Assembly: GCF_002940685.1 (NCBI RefSeq)
Contig: NZ_PNFP01000009.1
Span: 264,374 to 328,373 of the forward strand
DNA from: Ensifer adhaerens
Lineage (GTDB): Bacteria; Pseudomonadota; Alphaproteobacteria; Rhizobiales; Rhizobiaceae
Length of the DNA stretch: 64,000 nucleotides
Reading direction: 5' to 3'
A model generated the notes under the pieces. That model was given only the letters and a program-made list of their open reading frames with translations, did no database searches and was not told where the DNA came from. Both the position numbers and the translations under genes were made by a program. How positions within the stretch are numbered: the first letter of the stretch is position 1; every line of letters begins with the position of its first letter. Positions 17,779 through 27,917 of the stretch are shown in pieces.

Positions 17779-18522
17779 ATGTGTGTGTCCCGGAACAGCG
17801 CCGGCCGCCTGGCGCAGCTCATCGCCCTTCTTCTCGCCACCTCGACGCTCGCAAGCTGCGTGACCACGTCGGGGCCCGCCAAGCCGAAGGGACCGGACCC
17901 ATACTACGTGGCGATGTACGGCGCGCTGCCGAACGAGAAATTCCCGCTGGATGCCATCGACATCAGCAAGGTCGACAAGCGCTACCTGCGCCAGCAGGTC
18001 GCCTACCAGACGCACGAGCCGCCGGGAACGATCGTCATCGACACCCAGAACCGCTTCCTCTACCTGGTCCAGGACGGCGGCATGGCGATGCGCTACGGCA
18101 TCGGCGTCGGCAAAGCCGGCCTCGAATTCGAAGGCGAGGCGCGCATCGCGCGCAAGGCCGAATGGCCGCGCTGGACGCCGACGCAGGAGATGGTGGCGCG
18201 CGAACCCGAACGCTACGGGCCGCTTGCCGGCGGCATGGAGCCCGGCGTGCGCAACCCGCTCGGACCGCGCGCGCTCTACCTTTTCCAGGGCAACCGCGAC
18301 ACGTTGTTCCGCATCCACGGCACGACCGAAGCCTGGTCGATCGGCAAGGCCGTGTCGAGCGGCTGCATCCGCCTGTTCAACCCCGATATCATCGACCTCT
18401 ACAGCCGCGTTCCGCTCGATTCGCGCGTCGTCGTGCTGCAAGCGGAACCGCCGATGACCGAGCCTGCCGGCGGCATACCGATGGCGAGCGCCACCAATGG
18501 CGGACTGCCCCCGGTCTACTAA
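17779..18522 (+). CDS. L,D-transpeptidase (YkuD) lipoprotein
   Basis: A 247-residue envelope protein. The N-terminus (RLAQLIALLLATSTLASC) is a signal peptide ending in an LASC lipobox, so it should be lipid-anchored. The catalytic motif HGTTEAWSIGKAVSSGCIRL ends with the SSGCIR cysteine nucleophile of YkuD enzymes, with the conserved histidine 16 residues upstream. Such enzymes make 3-3 peptidoglycan cross-links or attach proteins to the wall. The start is uncertain: 17779 fits the signal, while an in-frame ATG at 17749 would add 10 residues. Confidence 0.9.
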   Translation: MCVSRNSAGRLAQLIALLLATSTLASCVTTSGPAKPKGPDPYYVAMYGALPNEKFPLDAIDISKVDKRYLRQQVAYQTHEPPGTIVIDTQNRFLYLVQDGGMAMRYGIGVGKAGLEFEGEARIARKAEWPRWTPTQEMVAREPERYGPLAGGMEPGVRNPLGPRALYLFQGNRDTLFRIHGTTEAWSIGKAVSSGCIRLFNPDIIDLYSRVPLDSRVVVLQAEPPMTEPAGGIPMASATNGGLPPVY

Positions 18523-18582
18523 GACTACATTTTGCAGCGGAGGTCGGGCGCCTGCAAGGCGTCCGGCGCCGGATGAACGGCG

Positions 18583-19065
18583 TTAGCCTTGCGGCTCGAG
18601 CGCCGGCTTGCCGGAGAGTTCGCTGAGGTAATAGCCGTCGCGCAGGTTGATGCCGTATTCGAGCCACGCCTTCATGCAGGCCAGCATCTGCGACCAGCCT
18701 TCGCAGTTGACGTAGGAGCTCTTCTGCCCCTGCCCGTTCTCGCGCCAGCCCGTTTCGGCGATCGTCACCATCGTGGCGCCATCCTCCAGCGGCTGGAAGC
18801 GCATCTCCACACGGGTCTGGTAGGCGTCCTCGCCGTCGGCGACCATGGCGCCCCAGCGAAAGACGATCCGATCATTCGGTTCGACCACCTCGACCTCGAC
18901 CGGTACCTCGCCCCACCAGGTCACGGTCGCGCCGGCGACCAGCGGCCCGCTGATGCCGCCGAGCGTCACGAAATAGCGGCTGAGCTGATCCGGATTGACG
19001 ACGGCATCAAAGACCTCTGCGACAGGGCGACCGATCCGTCCATTCACACGAAATTCAAAGGGCAT
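18583..19065 (-). CDS. SRPBCC/AHSA1-family protein
   Basis: A 160-residue START-like fold protein. Signs are the opening strand and FDAVVNPDQLSRYFVT, then GATVTWWGEVPVEVEVVEPNDRIVFRW and the C-terminal SQMLACMKAWLEYG helix. This group binds hydrophobic ligands or, as AHSA1, partners Hsp90. AGGAGG precedes the ATG. It is divergent from an ArsR regulator gene with only 50 bp between them, a common pairing in which the ArsR protein controls the SRPBCC gene. Confidence 0.87.
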   Translation of the reverse strand: MPFEFRVNGRIGRPVAEVFDAVVNPDQLSRYFVTLGGISGPLVAGATVTWWGEVPVEVEVVEPNDRIVFRWGAMVADGEDAYQTRVEMRFQPLEDGATMVTIAETGWRENGQGQKSSYVNCEGWSQMLACMKAWLEYGINLRDGYYLSELSGKPALEPQG

Positions 19066-19097
19066 GGCATATTCCTCCTGTCGAGGCCAACGAGAAT

Positions 19098-19117
19098 ATG
19101 TTATAGAAACGCAACAT
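19098..19117. promoter_or_regulatory. Inverted repeat in the ArsR/SRPBCC divergent promoter
   Basis: ATGTT and AACAT arms flank 10 bases, and the right arm overlaps the ATG of the arsR-like gene. It is a candidate autoregulatory operator for both genes. Arms are short, so confidence is modest. Confidence 0.4.
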
Positions 19118-19439
19118 GTCAACCGATTCGAAAGACGACCTGGTTTTCAAGGCGCTCGCCAACGGGCTGCGCCGCCAGATGCTCGACGCCATGCAGCAGG
19201 AGCCGCAGACCACCGGCATGCTCTGCGAGCGCTTCAGCAATCTTGACCGTTGCACGGTCATGCAGCACCTGAAGGTTCTCGAGCAGGCCGAACTCGTGCT
19301 CGTCCGCCGCGAGGGGCGTGAGCGCTGGAACCATCTGAACGCGTTGCCGATCCAGGCGATCCATGATCGCTGGATCAGCCAGTATGCCGGCCATGCGATG
19401 TCGATCCTGTCCACCCTGCAACAGGACCTCGACCGGTAA
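19116..19439 (+). CDS. ArsR-type winged-helix transcriptional regulator
   Basis: A 107-residue protein with the ArsR fold: FKALANGLRRQMLDAM, then the recognition part TVMQHLKVLEQAELVLVRREGRERWNHLN. The ELCVCD-type metal motif is absent, so it is probably not metal-responsive. It faces the SRPBCC gene and likely controls it, as such pairs do. Confidence 0.88.
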   Translation: MSTDSKDDLVFKALANGLRRQMLDAMQQEPQTTGMLCERFSNLDRCTVMQHLKVLEQAELVLVRREGRERWNHLNALPIQAIHDRWISQYAGHAMSILSTLQQDLDR

Positions 19440-19516
19440 CCAGACCGACGGTTTCAGCTTTCAATCGATCGGCTTTCTTCGTATGAACGGCCGACATGCA
19501 AATTGGGGACATCGTC

Positions 19517-20533
19517 GTGCGCTACCTCATCACCGGCACCGCAGGCTTCATCGGCTTTCATCTCGCCAAGCGGTTGATCGACGAAGGGCATTTTGTGGTT
19601 GGCTTCGATGGCATGACCCCCTATTACGACGTGACGCTGAAAGAGCATCGGCATGCGATCCTCGCCCGTTCGAACGGCTTCAAGCCGGTCGTCGGCATGC
19701 TGGAGGACAGGGACGCGCTACGCCGGGCCGCCGAGCTCGCCGAGCCCGAAGTCATCATCCATCTCGCCGCCCAGGCGGGCGTGCGCTACAGCCTCGAGAA
19801 CCCGAAGGCCTATGTGGATTCCAATCTGGTCGGCTCCTGGAACATGCTGGAACTGGCGCGGGAGCTTAACCCGAAGCACCTGATGCTGGCTTCGACCTCC
19901 TCGATCTACGGCGCCAACGAGAAGATCCCGTTTGCGGAAACCGACCGCGCCGACGAGCCGATGACACTCTATGCCGCTACCAAGAAATCGATGGAGCTGA
20001 TGGCGCACAGCTATGCCCATCTCTACAAGGTGCCGACGACCGCCTTCCGCTTCTTCACCGTCTACGGCCCCTGGGGCCGGCCCGATATGGCGCTGTTCAA
20101 GTTCGTCGATGCCATTCACAAGGGGCAGCCGATCGACATCTACGGCGAAGGCCGCATGAGCCGCGACTTCACCTATATCGACGACCTCGTCGAGGGCATT
20201 CTCAGGCTTTCCCATGTCGCGCCGGCGGAGGAAAACCGCGCGCCTCGAGAAAAGGCCGAGGACACGCTGTCACGCCAGGGACCATTCCGCGTGGTCAACA
20301 TCGGCGGCGGCCAGCCGGTCGAACTGATGACCTTCGTCGAAACGGTCGAAAAGGCCGTCGGCAAGCCGGCGGTGCGCAACATGCTGCCGATGCAGCAGGG
20401 CGACGTGCCGCGCACCTATGCCTCCCCCGACCTTCTCGAAGCGCTGACCGATTTCAAGCCCTCGCTTCCTGTCGAAGAGGGCGTGGCGCGCTTCGCTGCC
20501 TGGTACAAGGATTACTACAAGGCGAGCCGGTGA
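19517..20533 (+). CDS. lpsL: UDP-glucuronate 4-epimerase (LpsL-like)
   Basis: A 338-residue short-chain dehydrogenase/epimerase converting UDP-glucuronate to UDP-galacturonate. The NAD-binding TGTAGFIG motif opens the protein, and the catalytic S-STSS and Y-xxx-K (YAATKKS) are visible, with [13 protein letters not shown] near the C-terminus. The GTG at 19517 gives the usual start [10 protein letters not shown]; an ATG at 19496 adds seven residues. The next gene is rkpK, which makes its substrate. In S. meliloti lpsL acts in lipopolysaccharide and capsule sugar supply. Confidence 0.93.
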   Translation: MRYLITGTAGFIGFHLAKRLIDEGHFVVGFDGMTPYYDVTLKEHRHAILARSNGFKPVVGMLEDRDALRRAAELAEPEVIIHLAAQAGVRYSLENPKAYVDSNLVGSWNMLELARELNPKHLMLASTSSIYGANEKIPFAETDRADEPMTLYAATKKSMELMAHSYAHLYKVPTTAFRFFTVYGPWGRPDMALFKFVDAIHKGQPIDIYGEGRMSRDFTYIDDLVEGILRLSHVAPAEENRAPREKAEDTLSRQGPFRVVNIGGGQPVELMTFVETVEKAVGKPAVRNMLPMQQGDVPRTYASPDLLEALTDFKPSLPVEEGVARFAAWYKDYYKASR

Positions 20534-20633
20534 ACCGCTCACCAGCTACTCACTACTGAGTATTCTGCTGGCGGGACGGCTTGCCTTAAGCGAAATCGAG
20601 CATAAATGGGTGTGAACCTGAGCGCATAAGCAA

Positions 20634-20662
20634 TTGCAAAAATACACATTTGCACGTTGTAT
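20634..20662 (+). promoter_or_regulatory. Putative sigma-70 promoter of rkpK
   Basis: TTGCAA at 20634-20639 and TTGTAT at 20657-20662 are separated by 17 bp, in the AT-rich gap 41-70 bp before the rkpK ATG. It is a plausible -35/-10 pair, suggesting rkpK has its own promoter apart from lpsL. Confidence 0.45.
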
Positions 20663-20702
20663 GATCTGAGCTCGCGATGGGACACAACAAAGGAAAGAGC
20701 CT

Positions 20703-22016
20703 ATGAAAATCACGATGATCGGCGCCGGCTATGTTGGCCTTGTTTCCGGCGTGTGTTTTGCGGATTTCGGTCACGACGTCGTCTGCCTCGACAAGGACGA
20801 GAGCAAGATCGACGCCTTGATGCAGGGCCGCATCCCGATCTTCGAACCCGGTCTCGACCAATTGGTGGCAAGCAACGTCGCTTCAGGTCGACTCACCTTC
20901 ACGACCGATCTCGTTGCGGCTGTCGCTGACAGCGACGTCATCTTCATCGCGGTCGGCACCCCGTCGCGGCGCGGTGACGGCCATGCCGACCTTTCCTATG
21001 TCCATGCCGCTGCCCGCGAGATTGCCGAGAACCTCAAGGGGTTCACCGTGATCGTGACGAAATCGACCGTTCCGGTCGGCACCGGCGACGAGGTTGAGCG
21101 CATCATCCGCGAAACCAATCCGGACGCCGATTTCGCCGTCGTCTCCAACCCGGAATTCCTGCGCGAAGGGGCGGCGATCGAAGACTTCAAGCGGCCCGAC
21201 CGCATCGTCATCGGCCTGGCCGACGACGATGCGCGGGCGCGCGAGGTGATGACCGAGGTCTACCGCCCGCTCTACCTCAACCAGTCGCCGCTCGTCTTCA
21301 CGTCGCGCCGAACGTCGGAACTGATCAAATATGCAGGCAACGCCTTCCTGGCGATGAAGATTACCTTCATCAACGAGATGGCTGATCTGTGCGAGCGGGT
21401 CGGCGCCAATGTCCAGGACGTGGCCCGCGGCATCGGCCTTGACGGCCGCATCGGCTCGAAGTTCCTGCACGCAGGGCCAGGCTATGGCGGCTCATGTTTC
21501 CCGAAGGACACCTTGGCGCTGGTCAAGACGGCACAGGACTATGACAGCCCGGTTCGACTGGTCGAGACGACGGTGGCCGTCAACGACAACCGCAAGCGGG
21601 CGATGGGACGCAAGGTGATCGCGGCGACCGGCGGCGACGTGCGCGGCCGCAAGATCGCAATCCTCGGCCTCACCTTCAAGCCGAACACCGACGACATGCG
21701 CGACAGTCCGGCGATCGCGGTCGTCCAGACGCTGCAGGATGCCGGCGCCCATGTCATCGGATATGACCCGGAAGGCATGGAAAACGCGAAGAAGGTCATC
21801 GACGGGATCGACTATGCCAGCGACCCCTACGAGGCCGCCAACGAAGCCGACGCGCTGGTGATCGTTACCGAGTGGAACGAGTTCCGCGCCCTTGATTTCC
21901 GTCGCCTGAAGACCGTGATGAAGACGCCCATTCTCGTCGACCTCCGGAACATCTACCGCCAGGACGAGGTGGTGAAGCACGGCTTTACCTATTCGAGCGT
22001 CGGCCGGTCGAACTGA
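20703..22016 (+). CDS. rkpK: UDP-glucose 6-dehydrogenase
   Basis: A 437-residue enzyme that oxidises UDP-glucose to UDP-glucuronate with NAD+. The N-terminal GAGYVGLVSG nucleotide motif, the central SELIKYAGNAFLAMKI helix and the catalytic cysteine C265 in GGSCFPKDT are all present; the C-terminal GLTFKPNTDDMRDSP is typical. AAGGAAAGAG precedes the ATG. It pairs with lpsL upstream to make UDP-galacturonate, and in S. meliloti it is needed for capsule and exopolysaccharide precursors. Confidence 0.96.
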   Translation: MKITMIGAGYVGLVSGVCFADFGHDVVCLDKDESKIDALMQGRIPIFEPGLDQLVASNVASGRLTFTTDLVAAVADSDVIFIAVGTPSRRGDGHADLSYVHAAAREIAENLKGFTVIVTKSTVPVGTGDEVERIIRETNPDADFAVVSNPEFLREGAAIEDFKRPDRIVIGLADDDARAREVMTEVYRPLYLNQSPLVFTSRRTSELIKYAGNAFLAMKITFINEMADLCERVGANVQDVARGIGLDGRIGSKFLHAGPGYGGSCFPKDTLALVKTAQDYDSPVRLVETTVAVNDNRKRAMGRKVIAATGGDVRGRKIAILGLTFKPNTDDMRDSPAIAVVQTLQDAGAHVIGYDPEGMENAKKVIDGIDYASDPYEAANEADALVIVTEWNEFRALDFRRLKTVMKTPILVDLRNIYRQDEVVKHGFTYSSVGRSN

Positions 22017-22036
22017 TCGTCGGCTTCTCGCAAAGC

Positions 22037-22354
22037 CTAGGCTTTCGGCATCGGCAGCGCCGGCAAGGTCTCCCAGCTCTTGCCGGCGAGAATGACGCAG
22101 CTTCGACCGTTGACGTCGGTGACGATCAGCGTCCAGCTGCCATTGTCGGCGGCATAGACCTCCAAGATGGCCTGCGGATTGATCTGGGCGGTCGCGGCCG
22201 GCTTCTCCCGGTACTGCCGCGCCAGAAACGCGATCACCTCGGATCGCTCGGCGCAATTGATCGGGGTTTGCGAGACTGCTGGAACGGGGCGGGCCGTGAC
22301 GCCGGCGAGAAGAAGTGCTGCCAGCGCGAGACCGCGGAACGCCTTGCGTATCAT
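22037..22354 (-). CDS. Small exported protein, unknown function
   Basis: A 105-residue protein with a clear signal peptide (RGLALAALLLAGVTARP) and two cysteines in the mature part (INCAERSE, RSCVILAG) that could form a disulfide. GGAGT sits before the ATG. It converges on rkpK. A 14-base palindrome AAAGCCTAGGCTTT at 22032-22045 overlaps its stop and may help end both transcripts. No family recognised with confidence. Confidence 0.75.
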   Translation of the reverse strand: MIRKAFRGLALAALLLAGVTARPVPAVSQTPINCAERSEVIAFLARQYREKPAATAQINPQAILEVYAADNGSWTLIVTDVNGRSCVILAGKSWETLPALPMPKA

Positions 22355-22521
22355 AACGCAACTCCTTTCACCGGGAGCCCGGCGGAGGAGATTCCGCTGA
22401 CGTGTTCCGCCGCCGACCGGCCGCTACATCGGCACCGCACTCAGGAACGTCAAACAGGTGCCGCCACAAGAAGAGTATGGCGGAAAGCCTGCCTTATTAC
22501 AATTATCTAATTTATAAATCA

Positions 22522-22553
22522 TGCCATCGGGACACCGAGGTGCCCCGACGGCA
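22522..22553 (-). terminator. Probable terminator of tex
   Basis: CGGGACACC and GGTGCCCCG form a stem with one wobble pair, extended by GCC/GGC arms. On the minus strand it is followed by A/T-rich sequence. It begins six bases after the tex stop. Confidence 0.65.
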
Positions 22554-22558
22554 ATGGC

Positions 22559-24871
22559 TCATTTGCGCTTCATCGCTTCCATCAGCGCCGCACCGAAGGC
22601 GCCCTGAGATGGCGCCTGCGGCTTTTGCTGCGGCCGCGCCGGCGCAGTACCGCGGTTGTTGCCGTTCGGCGCGCTCCCCCGGGCCTCACGGCCGGTCTCG
22701 GCGCCACCATCCTTGCGCATGGTCAGGCCGATCCGCTTGCGAGGTACGTCCACTTCGGTAACACGAACCTTCACCACATCGCCGGCCTTTACCACCTCAT
22801 GCGGATCCTTGACGAAGCGATCCGCGAGCTGCGACACGTGCACGAGGCCGTCCTGATGGACGCCGATATCGACGAAGGCGCCGAAGGCGGCGACATTGGT
22901 GACGGTGCCTTCGAGCTGCATGCCGACCTTCAGGTCCTTGATGTCGTCGATACCGTCGGCAAAGGTCGCGGTCTTGAAGCTCGGGCGCGGGTCGCGGCCC
23001 GGCTTTTCCAGTTCCGCGAGAATGTCCTTGACCGTCGGCAAGCCGAAGCGCTCGTCGACGAAGGCCTTCGGGTCAAGGCTCTTCAACGCAGCACTGTCGC
23101 CCATCAGCGCACGCACGTCGCGACCACAGGCAGCAACGATCTTCTTGGCAACCCCATAGGCCTCCGGATGGACCGAGGAGGCGTCGAGCGGTTCCTTGCC
23201 GCTCGGAATGCGCAGGAAGCCCGCGCATTGCTCGAAGGTACGCGCGCCGAGCCGCGGCACGTTCAGCAGCTCCTTGCGGCTCGCAAACGGGCCAGTCGCG
23301 TCGCGATGGGCGACGATCGCCTCGGCCGAGGATTTCCCGAGGCCGGACACACGCGCAAGCAGCGGCGCCGAGGCGGTGTTGACGTCGACACCGACGGCAT
23401 TCACCGCGTCTTCGACAACCGCGTCCAGCGACCGGCTGAGCTTCGACTGGTCGACATCGTGCTGGTATTGGCCGACGCCGATCGACTTCGGCTCGATCTT
23501 CACGAGTTCGGCCAGCGGATCCTGCAGGCGGCGGGCGATCGAAACTGCACCGCGCAGCGAAACGTCGAGACCGGGAAACTCCAGGGCGGCCGTTTCGGAG
23601 GCCGAGTAGACCGAGGCGCCGGCTTCCGAAACGATGACCTTGGTCGGCTTCGGCGCCGGAAGCTGCTGGAGCATATCGGCCACGAGCTTTTCCGTTTCGC
23701 GGCTGCCGGTGCCGTTGCCGATGGCGATCAGCTCCACCTTGTGCTTGCGAACGAGCGACGCCAGTTCGGCCTGGGTGCCGCGCACGTCGTTTTTCGGCGG
23801 GAACGGATAGACGGTCGTCGTCTCCAGCAGCTTGCCCGTGCCGTCGACGATGGCGACCTTGACGCCGGTGCGGATGCCCGGATCGAGCCCCATCGTCGCG
23901 CGCGAGCCCGCGGGTGCCGCCAGCAGCAGGTCCTTGAGGTTGCGGGCAAAGACGTGGATCGCCTCCTCTTCGGCGCGCTCGCGCAGTTCGCGCATCAGAT
24001 CGAGCGACAGCGACATCGAGAGCTTCACGCGCCAGGTCCAGCCGATCATTTCGGCGAGCCATTTGTCGCCCGGCAGCTGGGCGCCGACGGTGTAGGCGGC
24101 GGCGATCATGCGCTCGACCGGCTTGACCGGCGATGTATCGTCCTGGTCGACGACGATGTCGACGGAGAGCACCTCCTCGTTCCAGCCGCGCAGCATGGCA
24201 AGCGCCCGGTGGCCCGGGGTCGTCGCCCAGCGCTCGGAATGATCGAAGTAGTCGGAGAACTTGGCGCCCGCCTCCTGCTTGCCGTCGACGACCTTGGCGC
24301 GCAGGAAGGCGGCGCCCTTCATGTGGTTGCGCAGCCGGCCGAGCAGATCGGCATTCTCGGTCATGCCTTCGGCAATGATGTCGCGCGCGCCATCGAGCGC
24401 CGTCTTCACGTCGGGCACGTCCGCGGTCAGGAAGGCGGCGGCGCGATCGGCCGGCGCAACCGCGCGGTCGGCAAGGATCGCCTCGGCGAGAGGTCCAAGC
24501 CCACGCTCGCGCGCGATCTCGGCCTTGGTGCGGCGCTTCGGCTTATAGGGCAGATAGATGTCCTCGAGCTCCGCCTTGGTTTCGACGGCGGCGATCTTGG
24601 CTTCGAGTTCGGCGGTCAGCTTGTCCTGCCCGCGGATCGATTCGAGGATCGACGCCCGGCGCGCCTCGAGTTCGCGCAGATAGGTCAGCCGTTCCGAAAG
24701 CACACGCAGCTGCGTATCGTCGAGCCCGCCGGTCACTTCCTTGCGGTAGCGCGCGATGAACGGCACCGTTGCGCCCTCGTCGAGCAGCTCGACCGCTGCA
24801 ACGACCTGCGATGGTGTCGCCTTGATTTCGCTGGCGATGATGGCGGCGATAGATTTTGCGGGGCTGGCCAT
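22559..24871 (-). CDS. tex: Tex family RNA-binding transcription accessory protein
   Basis: A 770-residue Tex protein. In order: Tex N-terminal helices, a YqgF/RNase-H-like domain ([36 protein letters not shown]), helix-hairpin-helix repeats ([30 protein letters not shown]) and a C-terminal S1 domain ([33 protein letters not shown] in pieces). A basic RPQQKPQAP tail follows. The start at 24871 matches family N-termini. Tex binds nucleic acid and affects transcription and stress tolerance. Upstream is cfa on the same strand, 140 bp away. Confidence 0.94.
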   Translation of the reverse strand: MASPAKSIAAIIASEIKATPSQVVAAVELLDEGATVPFIARYRKEVTGGLDDTQLRVLSERLTYLRELEARRASILESIRGQDKLTAELEAKIAAVETKAELEDIYLPYKPKRRTKAEIARERGLGPLAEAILADRAVAPADRAAAFLTADVPDVKTALDGARDIIAEGMTENADLLGRLRNHMKGAAFLRAKVVDGKQEAGAKFSDYFDHSERWATTPGHRALAMLRGWNEEVLSVDIVVDQDDTSPVKPVERMIAAAYTVGAQLPGDKWLAEMIGWTWRVKLSMSLSLDLMRELRERAEEEAIHVFARNLKDLLLAAPAGSRATMGLDPGIRTGVKVAIVDGTGKLLETTTVYPFPPKNDVRGTQAELASLVRKHKVELIAIGNGTGSRETEKLVADMLQQLPAPKPTKVIVSEAGASVYSASETAALEFPGLDVSLRGAVSIARRLQDPLAELVKIEPKSIGVGQYQHDVDQSKLSRSLDAVVEDAVNAVGVDVNTASAPLLARVSGLGKSSAEAIVAHRDATGPFASRKELLNVPRLGARTFEQCAGFLRIPSGKEPLDASSVHPEAYGVAKKIVAACGRDVRALMGDSAALKSLDPKAFVDERFGLPTVKDILAELEKPGRDPRPSFKTATFADGIDDIKDLKVGMQLEGTVTNVAAFGAFVDIGVHQDGLVHVSQLADRFVKDPHEVVKAGDVVKVRVTEVDVPRKRIGLTMRKDGGAETGREARGSAPNGNNRGTAPARPQQKPQAPSQGAFGAALMEAMKRK

Positions 24872-25011
24872 AGGGGAGTTCCGTCTTTGCTGTTTGGTCG
24901 GCGACCATAAAGGCGCAGACCTTGAAGGCCAAGTGAAGGCCTTCGGCGGAAAACCGGAACTCCACAGAAGATGGATCGGCCGCCCCGCTTTCAGGCGGAA
25001 CGGCCGAGGAT

Positions 25012-26319
25012 TCAGCACGCCATGGCGGCAGGCTCGACATGCTCTTGTTCAGGCACGACGTCCCAGGTGTTGACGGGTTCAAGCGGCGGCCGGCGCTTTT
25101 CGAACTCGATCAATTGCCGTTCCCTTTCCTCGATATAGCCGCGCGAGACCGGCACCGCACCGAGAGACGGCGAGATCTGCAGCTGGAAGATGAAATGCTT
25201 GTCGTAGAGGAAAGCCGTCTCCGACGCGGCCAGATAGAACTCCCACATGCGGAAGAACCGCTCGTCATAGAGCTTGATCGCCTCTTCGCGTCGGGCGACG
25301 AAGCGCTCGCGCCAAGCCCGGAGCGTCCAGGCATAGTGCATCGGCAGCACTTCGACATCCTTCACCAGCAGCCGCGTGCGCTCGACCGAGGGCAGAACCT
25401 CCGAAAGCGCCGGAATGTAGCCGCCTGGGAAGATGTACTTCTCGATCCACGGGTTGGTGGCCCAGGGCTTGTAGATCTGGCCGATCGAGTGCAGCAGCAT
25501 GACGCCGTCCGGTTTCAACAGCTCCTTCATCTTGTCGAAGAAGTTGCCGTAGTTGCCGATGCCGACATGCTCGAACATGCCGACCGAGACGATGCGGTCG
25601 AACTGCCGACCTTGCAGCGTGCGGTAGTCCTGCAGTTCGAAGCGGACCCGATCGGAGAGCCCGCGCCTGGCGGCACGATCGCGCGAAACCTTCAGCTGCT
25701 CTTCGCTGAGCGTGATGCCGGTGACCTCCACTCCGGAGGATTCGGCCAGATACATCGCCATGCCGCCCCAGCCGGAGCCGACCTCGAGCACCTTCTGGCC
25801 CGGTTCGAGCAGGAGCTTTGCTGCGACGTGCCGTTTCTTGGCGAGTTGGGCGGCATCCAGCGATATGCCCCGCGGCTGAAAATAGGCGCAGGAGTATTGC
25901 CAGTCCTCATCGAGGAACAGATTGAAGAGCTTGCGATCGAGATCATAGTGATGGGCGACATTGTGCCGGTTGCGATTGACCGGCAGGCGGCTTACCACCT
26001 GTTGGCGCAGGACATGCCAGAGCGCCGTCAACGTATTGGTCGCCGTTACCGCGTTCTCGAGCCCGTTCTTTTTCACGATCGAGATCACGTCAAAGATGTC
26101 GCCCTTTTCGATGACGACACGCCCGTCCATGTACAATTCACCGAAGCGAAGCCCGGGATCCCGAACGATCGCCGCCTCCGCCTCCGCATCGACGATGCGG
26201 ATTGATGCCGGCTTTCCGCTGCCGTCACCCAGTTGCACTTCTTCACCGGAAGAAAAGACAACCGCCAGGTTACCGTTGCGCACCAGACGGCGAAGCATTG
26301 TCAACAACGCTGCATTCAT
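25012..26319 (-). CDS. cfa: Cyclopropane-fatty-acyl-phospholipid synthase
   Basis: A 435-residue SAM-dependent enzyme that methylenates unsaturated acyl chains of membrane phospholipids. Motif I for SAM is [17 protein letters not shown], followed by GITLSEEQ and [13 protein letters not shown] (bicarbonate-site region), with [27 protein letters not shown] later, typical of Cfa. AGGGGTGAG precedes the ATG. Several cfa paralogues are known in rhizobia, so numbering is not assigned. The region upstream (26320-26738) has no gene. Confidence 0.94.
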   Translation of the reverse strand: MNAALLTMLRRLVRNGNLAVVFSSGEEVQLGDGSGKPASIRIVDAEAEAAIVRDPGLRFGELYMDGRVVIEKGDIFDVISIVKKNGLENAVTATNTLTALWHVLRQQVVSRLPVNRNRHNVAHHYDLDRKLFNLFLDEDWQYSCAYFQPRGISLDAAQLAKKRHVAAKLLLEPGQKVLEVGSGWGGMAMYLAESSGVEVTGITLSEEQLKVSRDRAARRGLSDRVRFELQDYRTLQGRQFDRIVSVGMFEHVGIGNYGNFFDKMKELLKPDGVMLLHSIGQIYKPWATNPWIEKYIFPGGYIPALSEVLPSVERTRLLVKDVEVLPMHYAWTLRAWRERFVARREEAIKLYDERFFRMWEFYLAASETAFLYDKHFIFQLQISPSLGAVPVSRGYIEERERQLIEFEKRRPPLEPVNTWDVVPEQEHVEPAAMAC

Positions 26320-26738
26320 ATCTCACCCCTACCAGACCGACCTGTCGTGTCCTGGTGCATGAGAGATGCGAAGGGTCGGCTCCTTCGGGGCTTCCGGAGT
26401 AGTGGCGCAGGGCGCATCGGGAACAGGCGCCAGCGCGTCCGGAAGCGGCGAGAACCGGCACGGGCATAGCCTCACGGGTATCCGGCGGGCACATCTGGCT
26501 CCTCGTGCGTGCATCGCCGCGAATTCGTCAGGCAGCCGCCATCGGGCTCCTATCCATCAGAACTCAAGTTAAGGTAGGAAGTTTCGATCGCTTGACAATG
26601 GGTTCTTTATGGCCCCTCATAAATTTGTTTCCTTAGCAAATACTGAGAAACAAACCGAGAGCATGTCGCGCGAAGGTGCGCAGCGGCTTGCGGCGACGAC
26701 ATGCGCCAAATCCATAACCCAAAGCGCATCGACGCGCT
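26320..26738. other. Intergenic region between the GST-like gene and cfa
   Basis: A 419-bp gap without a convincing gene; short open frames here have no ribosome site or family signal. It holds a perfect 8-bp inverted repeat TTTGTTTC / GAAACAAA at 26624-26631 and 26647-26654, and a plus-strand TTGACA at 26592-26597. Part of it must hold the cfa promoter. Confidence 0.5.
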
Positions 26739-27737
26739 TCAGGCGCCGGCGACGGCCCGACCGGGCAGGCGCGCACGGTCATGCGGCCGGTCGAAATCAA
26801 GCACAGGGCCTGCCGGCACGACGCGGGTCGGGTTGATGTGGGCGATACCGTAGTAGCCGCGCTTGATATGGTCGACGCGCACGCTGTCGCGGATGCCCGG
26901 CCATTGGTAGATCTCGCGCAGGTAGTTCGACAGCGCCGGATAATCCTCGATCCGGCGGATGTTGCATTTGAACGCGCCGTGATAAGCCGCATCGAAACGT
27001 ACGAGCGTGACGAAGAGGCGAATGTCGGCCTCGGTCAGGTTCTGGTCGGCGAGGTACCGGTTGTCCGCAAGGTGGGCCTCCAGCTCGTCGAGCATGCCAA
27101 ACAGGCTTGCCACCGCCTCGTCATAGGCGTCTTGCGTCTTGGCGAAGCCGGCGCGATAGACGCCGTTGTTGACGCGCTCGTAGATCGGGCCGTTCCAGCG
27201 ATCGATCTCGGCACGCAGCGCCTCGGGGTAGAAATCCAGGCGGTTGCCGGTAAGCCCGTCAAAGGCGGAATTCAGGATGCGGATGATATCGGCGGACTCG
27301 TTGTTGACGATCCGCCCTTCGCGCATATCCCAGAGCACGGGGACGGAGGCCTTGCCGGTGTAGGTCGGGTCGCTCGCCACGTAGAGCTCGTAATGGAAGC
27401 GGATCTTGCCGACGCGCTCGCCGGCATCGACCGGCTCGTCATAGACCCAGCCGTCGTCTCCGAGTTCCGGATGAGAAACAGTCAGACCAACAATGTCCTG
27501 CAAGCCCTTGAGATTGCGGAAGGCAATCGTGCGCGAAGCCCAGGGGCAGAGATAGGAGACGAACAGCCGGAAGCGACCGGCCTCGGCCGGCAAGGCCTCC
27601 TGTCCGTCCGGGCCGGGCCTGCCATCCGGCGTGATCCAGCGGTGAAAGCGTGTCGGCTCGCGATGGAACGCACCACCCTTCATTTCGCTTGCCGCAACGT
27701 CGCCTTTGACCCATTTTCCCTCGACAAGCTGCGGCAT
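26739..27737 (-). CDS. Glutathionyl-hydroquinone reductase (YqjG/Xi-class GST)
   Basis: A 332-residue glutathione transferase of the GS-hydroquinone reductase class. The thioredoxin-like N-domain carries the catalytic CPWA (SYLCPWASRTIAFRNLKGL in part), and later SVPVLWD and NNESADIIRILN bind glutathione, as in PcpF and YqjG. The helical C-domain has FVTLVRFDAAYHGAFKCN and GIRDSVRVDHIKRGYY. Such enzymes reduce glutathionyl-hydroquinones. The ATG at 27737 is preceded by GAGAAGAGAG; an upstream TTG-type extension to 27758 is less likely. Confidence 0.9.
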   Translation of the reverse strand: MPQLVEGKWVKGDVAASEMKGGAFHREPTRFHRWITPDGRPGPDGQEALPAEAGRFRLFVSYLCPWASRTIAFRNLKGLQDIVGLTVSHPELGDDGWVYDEPVDAGERVGKIRFHYELYVASDPTYTGKASVPVLWDMREGRIVNNESADIIRILNSAFDGLTGNRLDFYPEALRAEIDRWNGPIYERVNNGVYRAGFAKTQDAYDEAVASLFGMLDELEAHLADNRYLADQNLTEADIRLFVTLVRFDAAYHGAFKCNIRRIEDYPALSNYLREIYQWPGIRDSVRVDHIKRGYYGIAHINPTRVVPAGPVLDFDRPHDRARLPGRAVAGA

Positions 27738-27917
27738 CTCTCTTCTCCCGGATTGCAAGTCAGTGACGGCTACCTCTCACGGGCCTTGGGCCACGGTCAA
27801 CCGCGCGCGCGGGTGACACATTGTTCGCAATCCGCGACCCGCCCGCACGCGATACGTGCAAAACATCATCGTCGCGCCACAATGTCGGGCAATCCCGATT
27901 CCAAGAGGAGAATCAGG

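Noticed and set aside
22625..24910. 761-codon plus-strand frame opposite tex
   Set aside because: Antisense of the complete Tex protein; composition rich in R, D and H as expected of a reverse-strand shadow.
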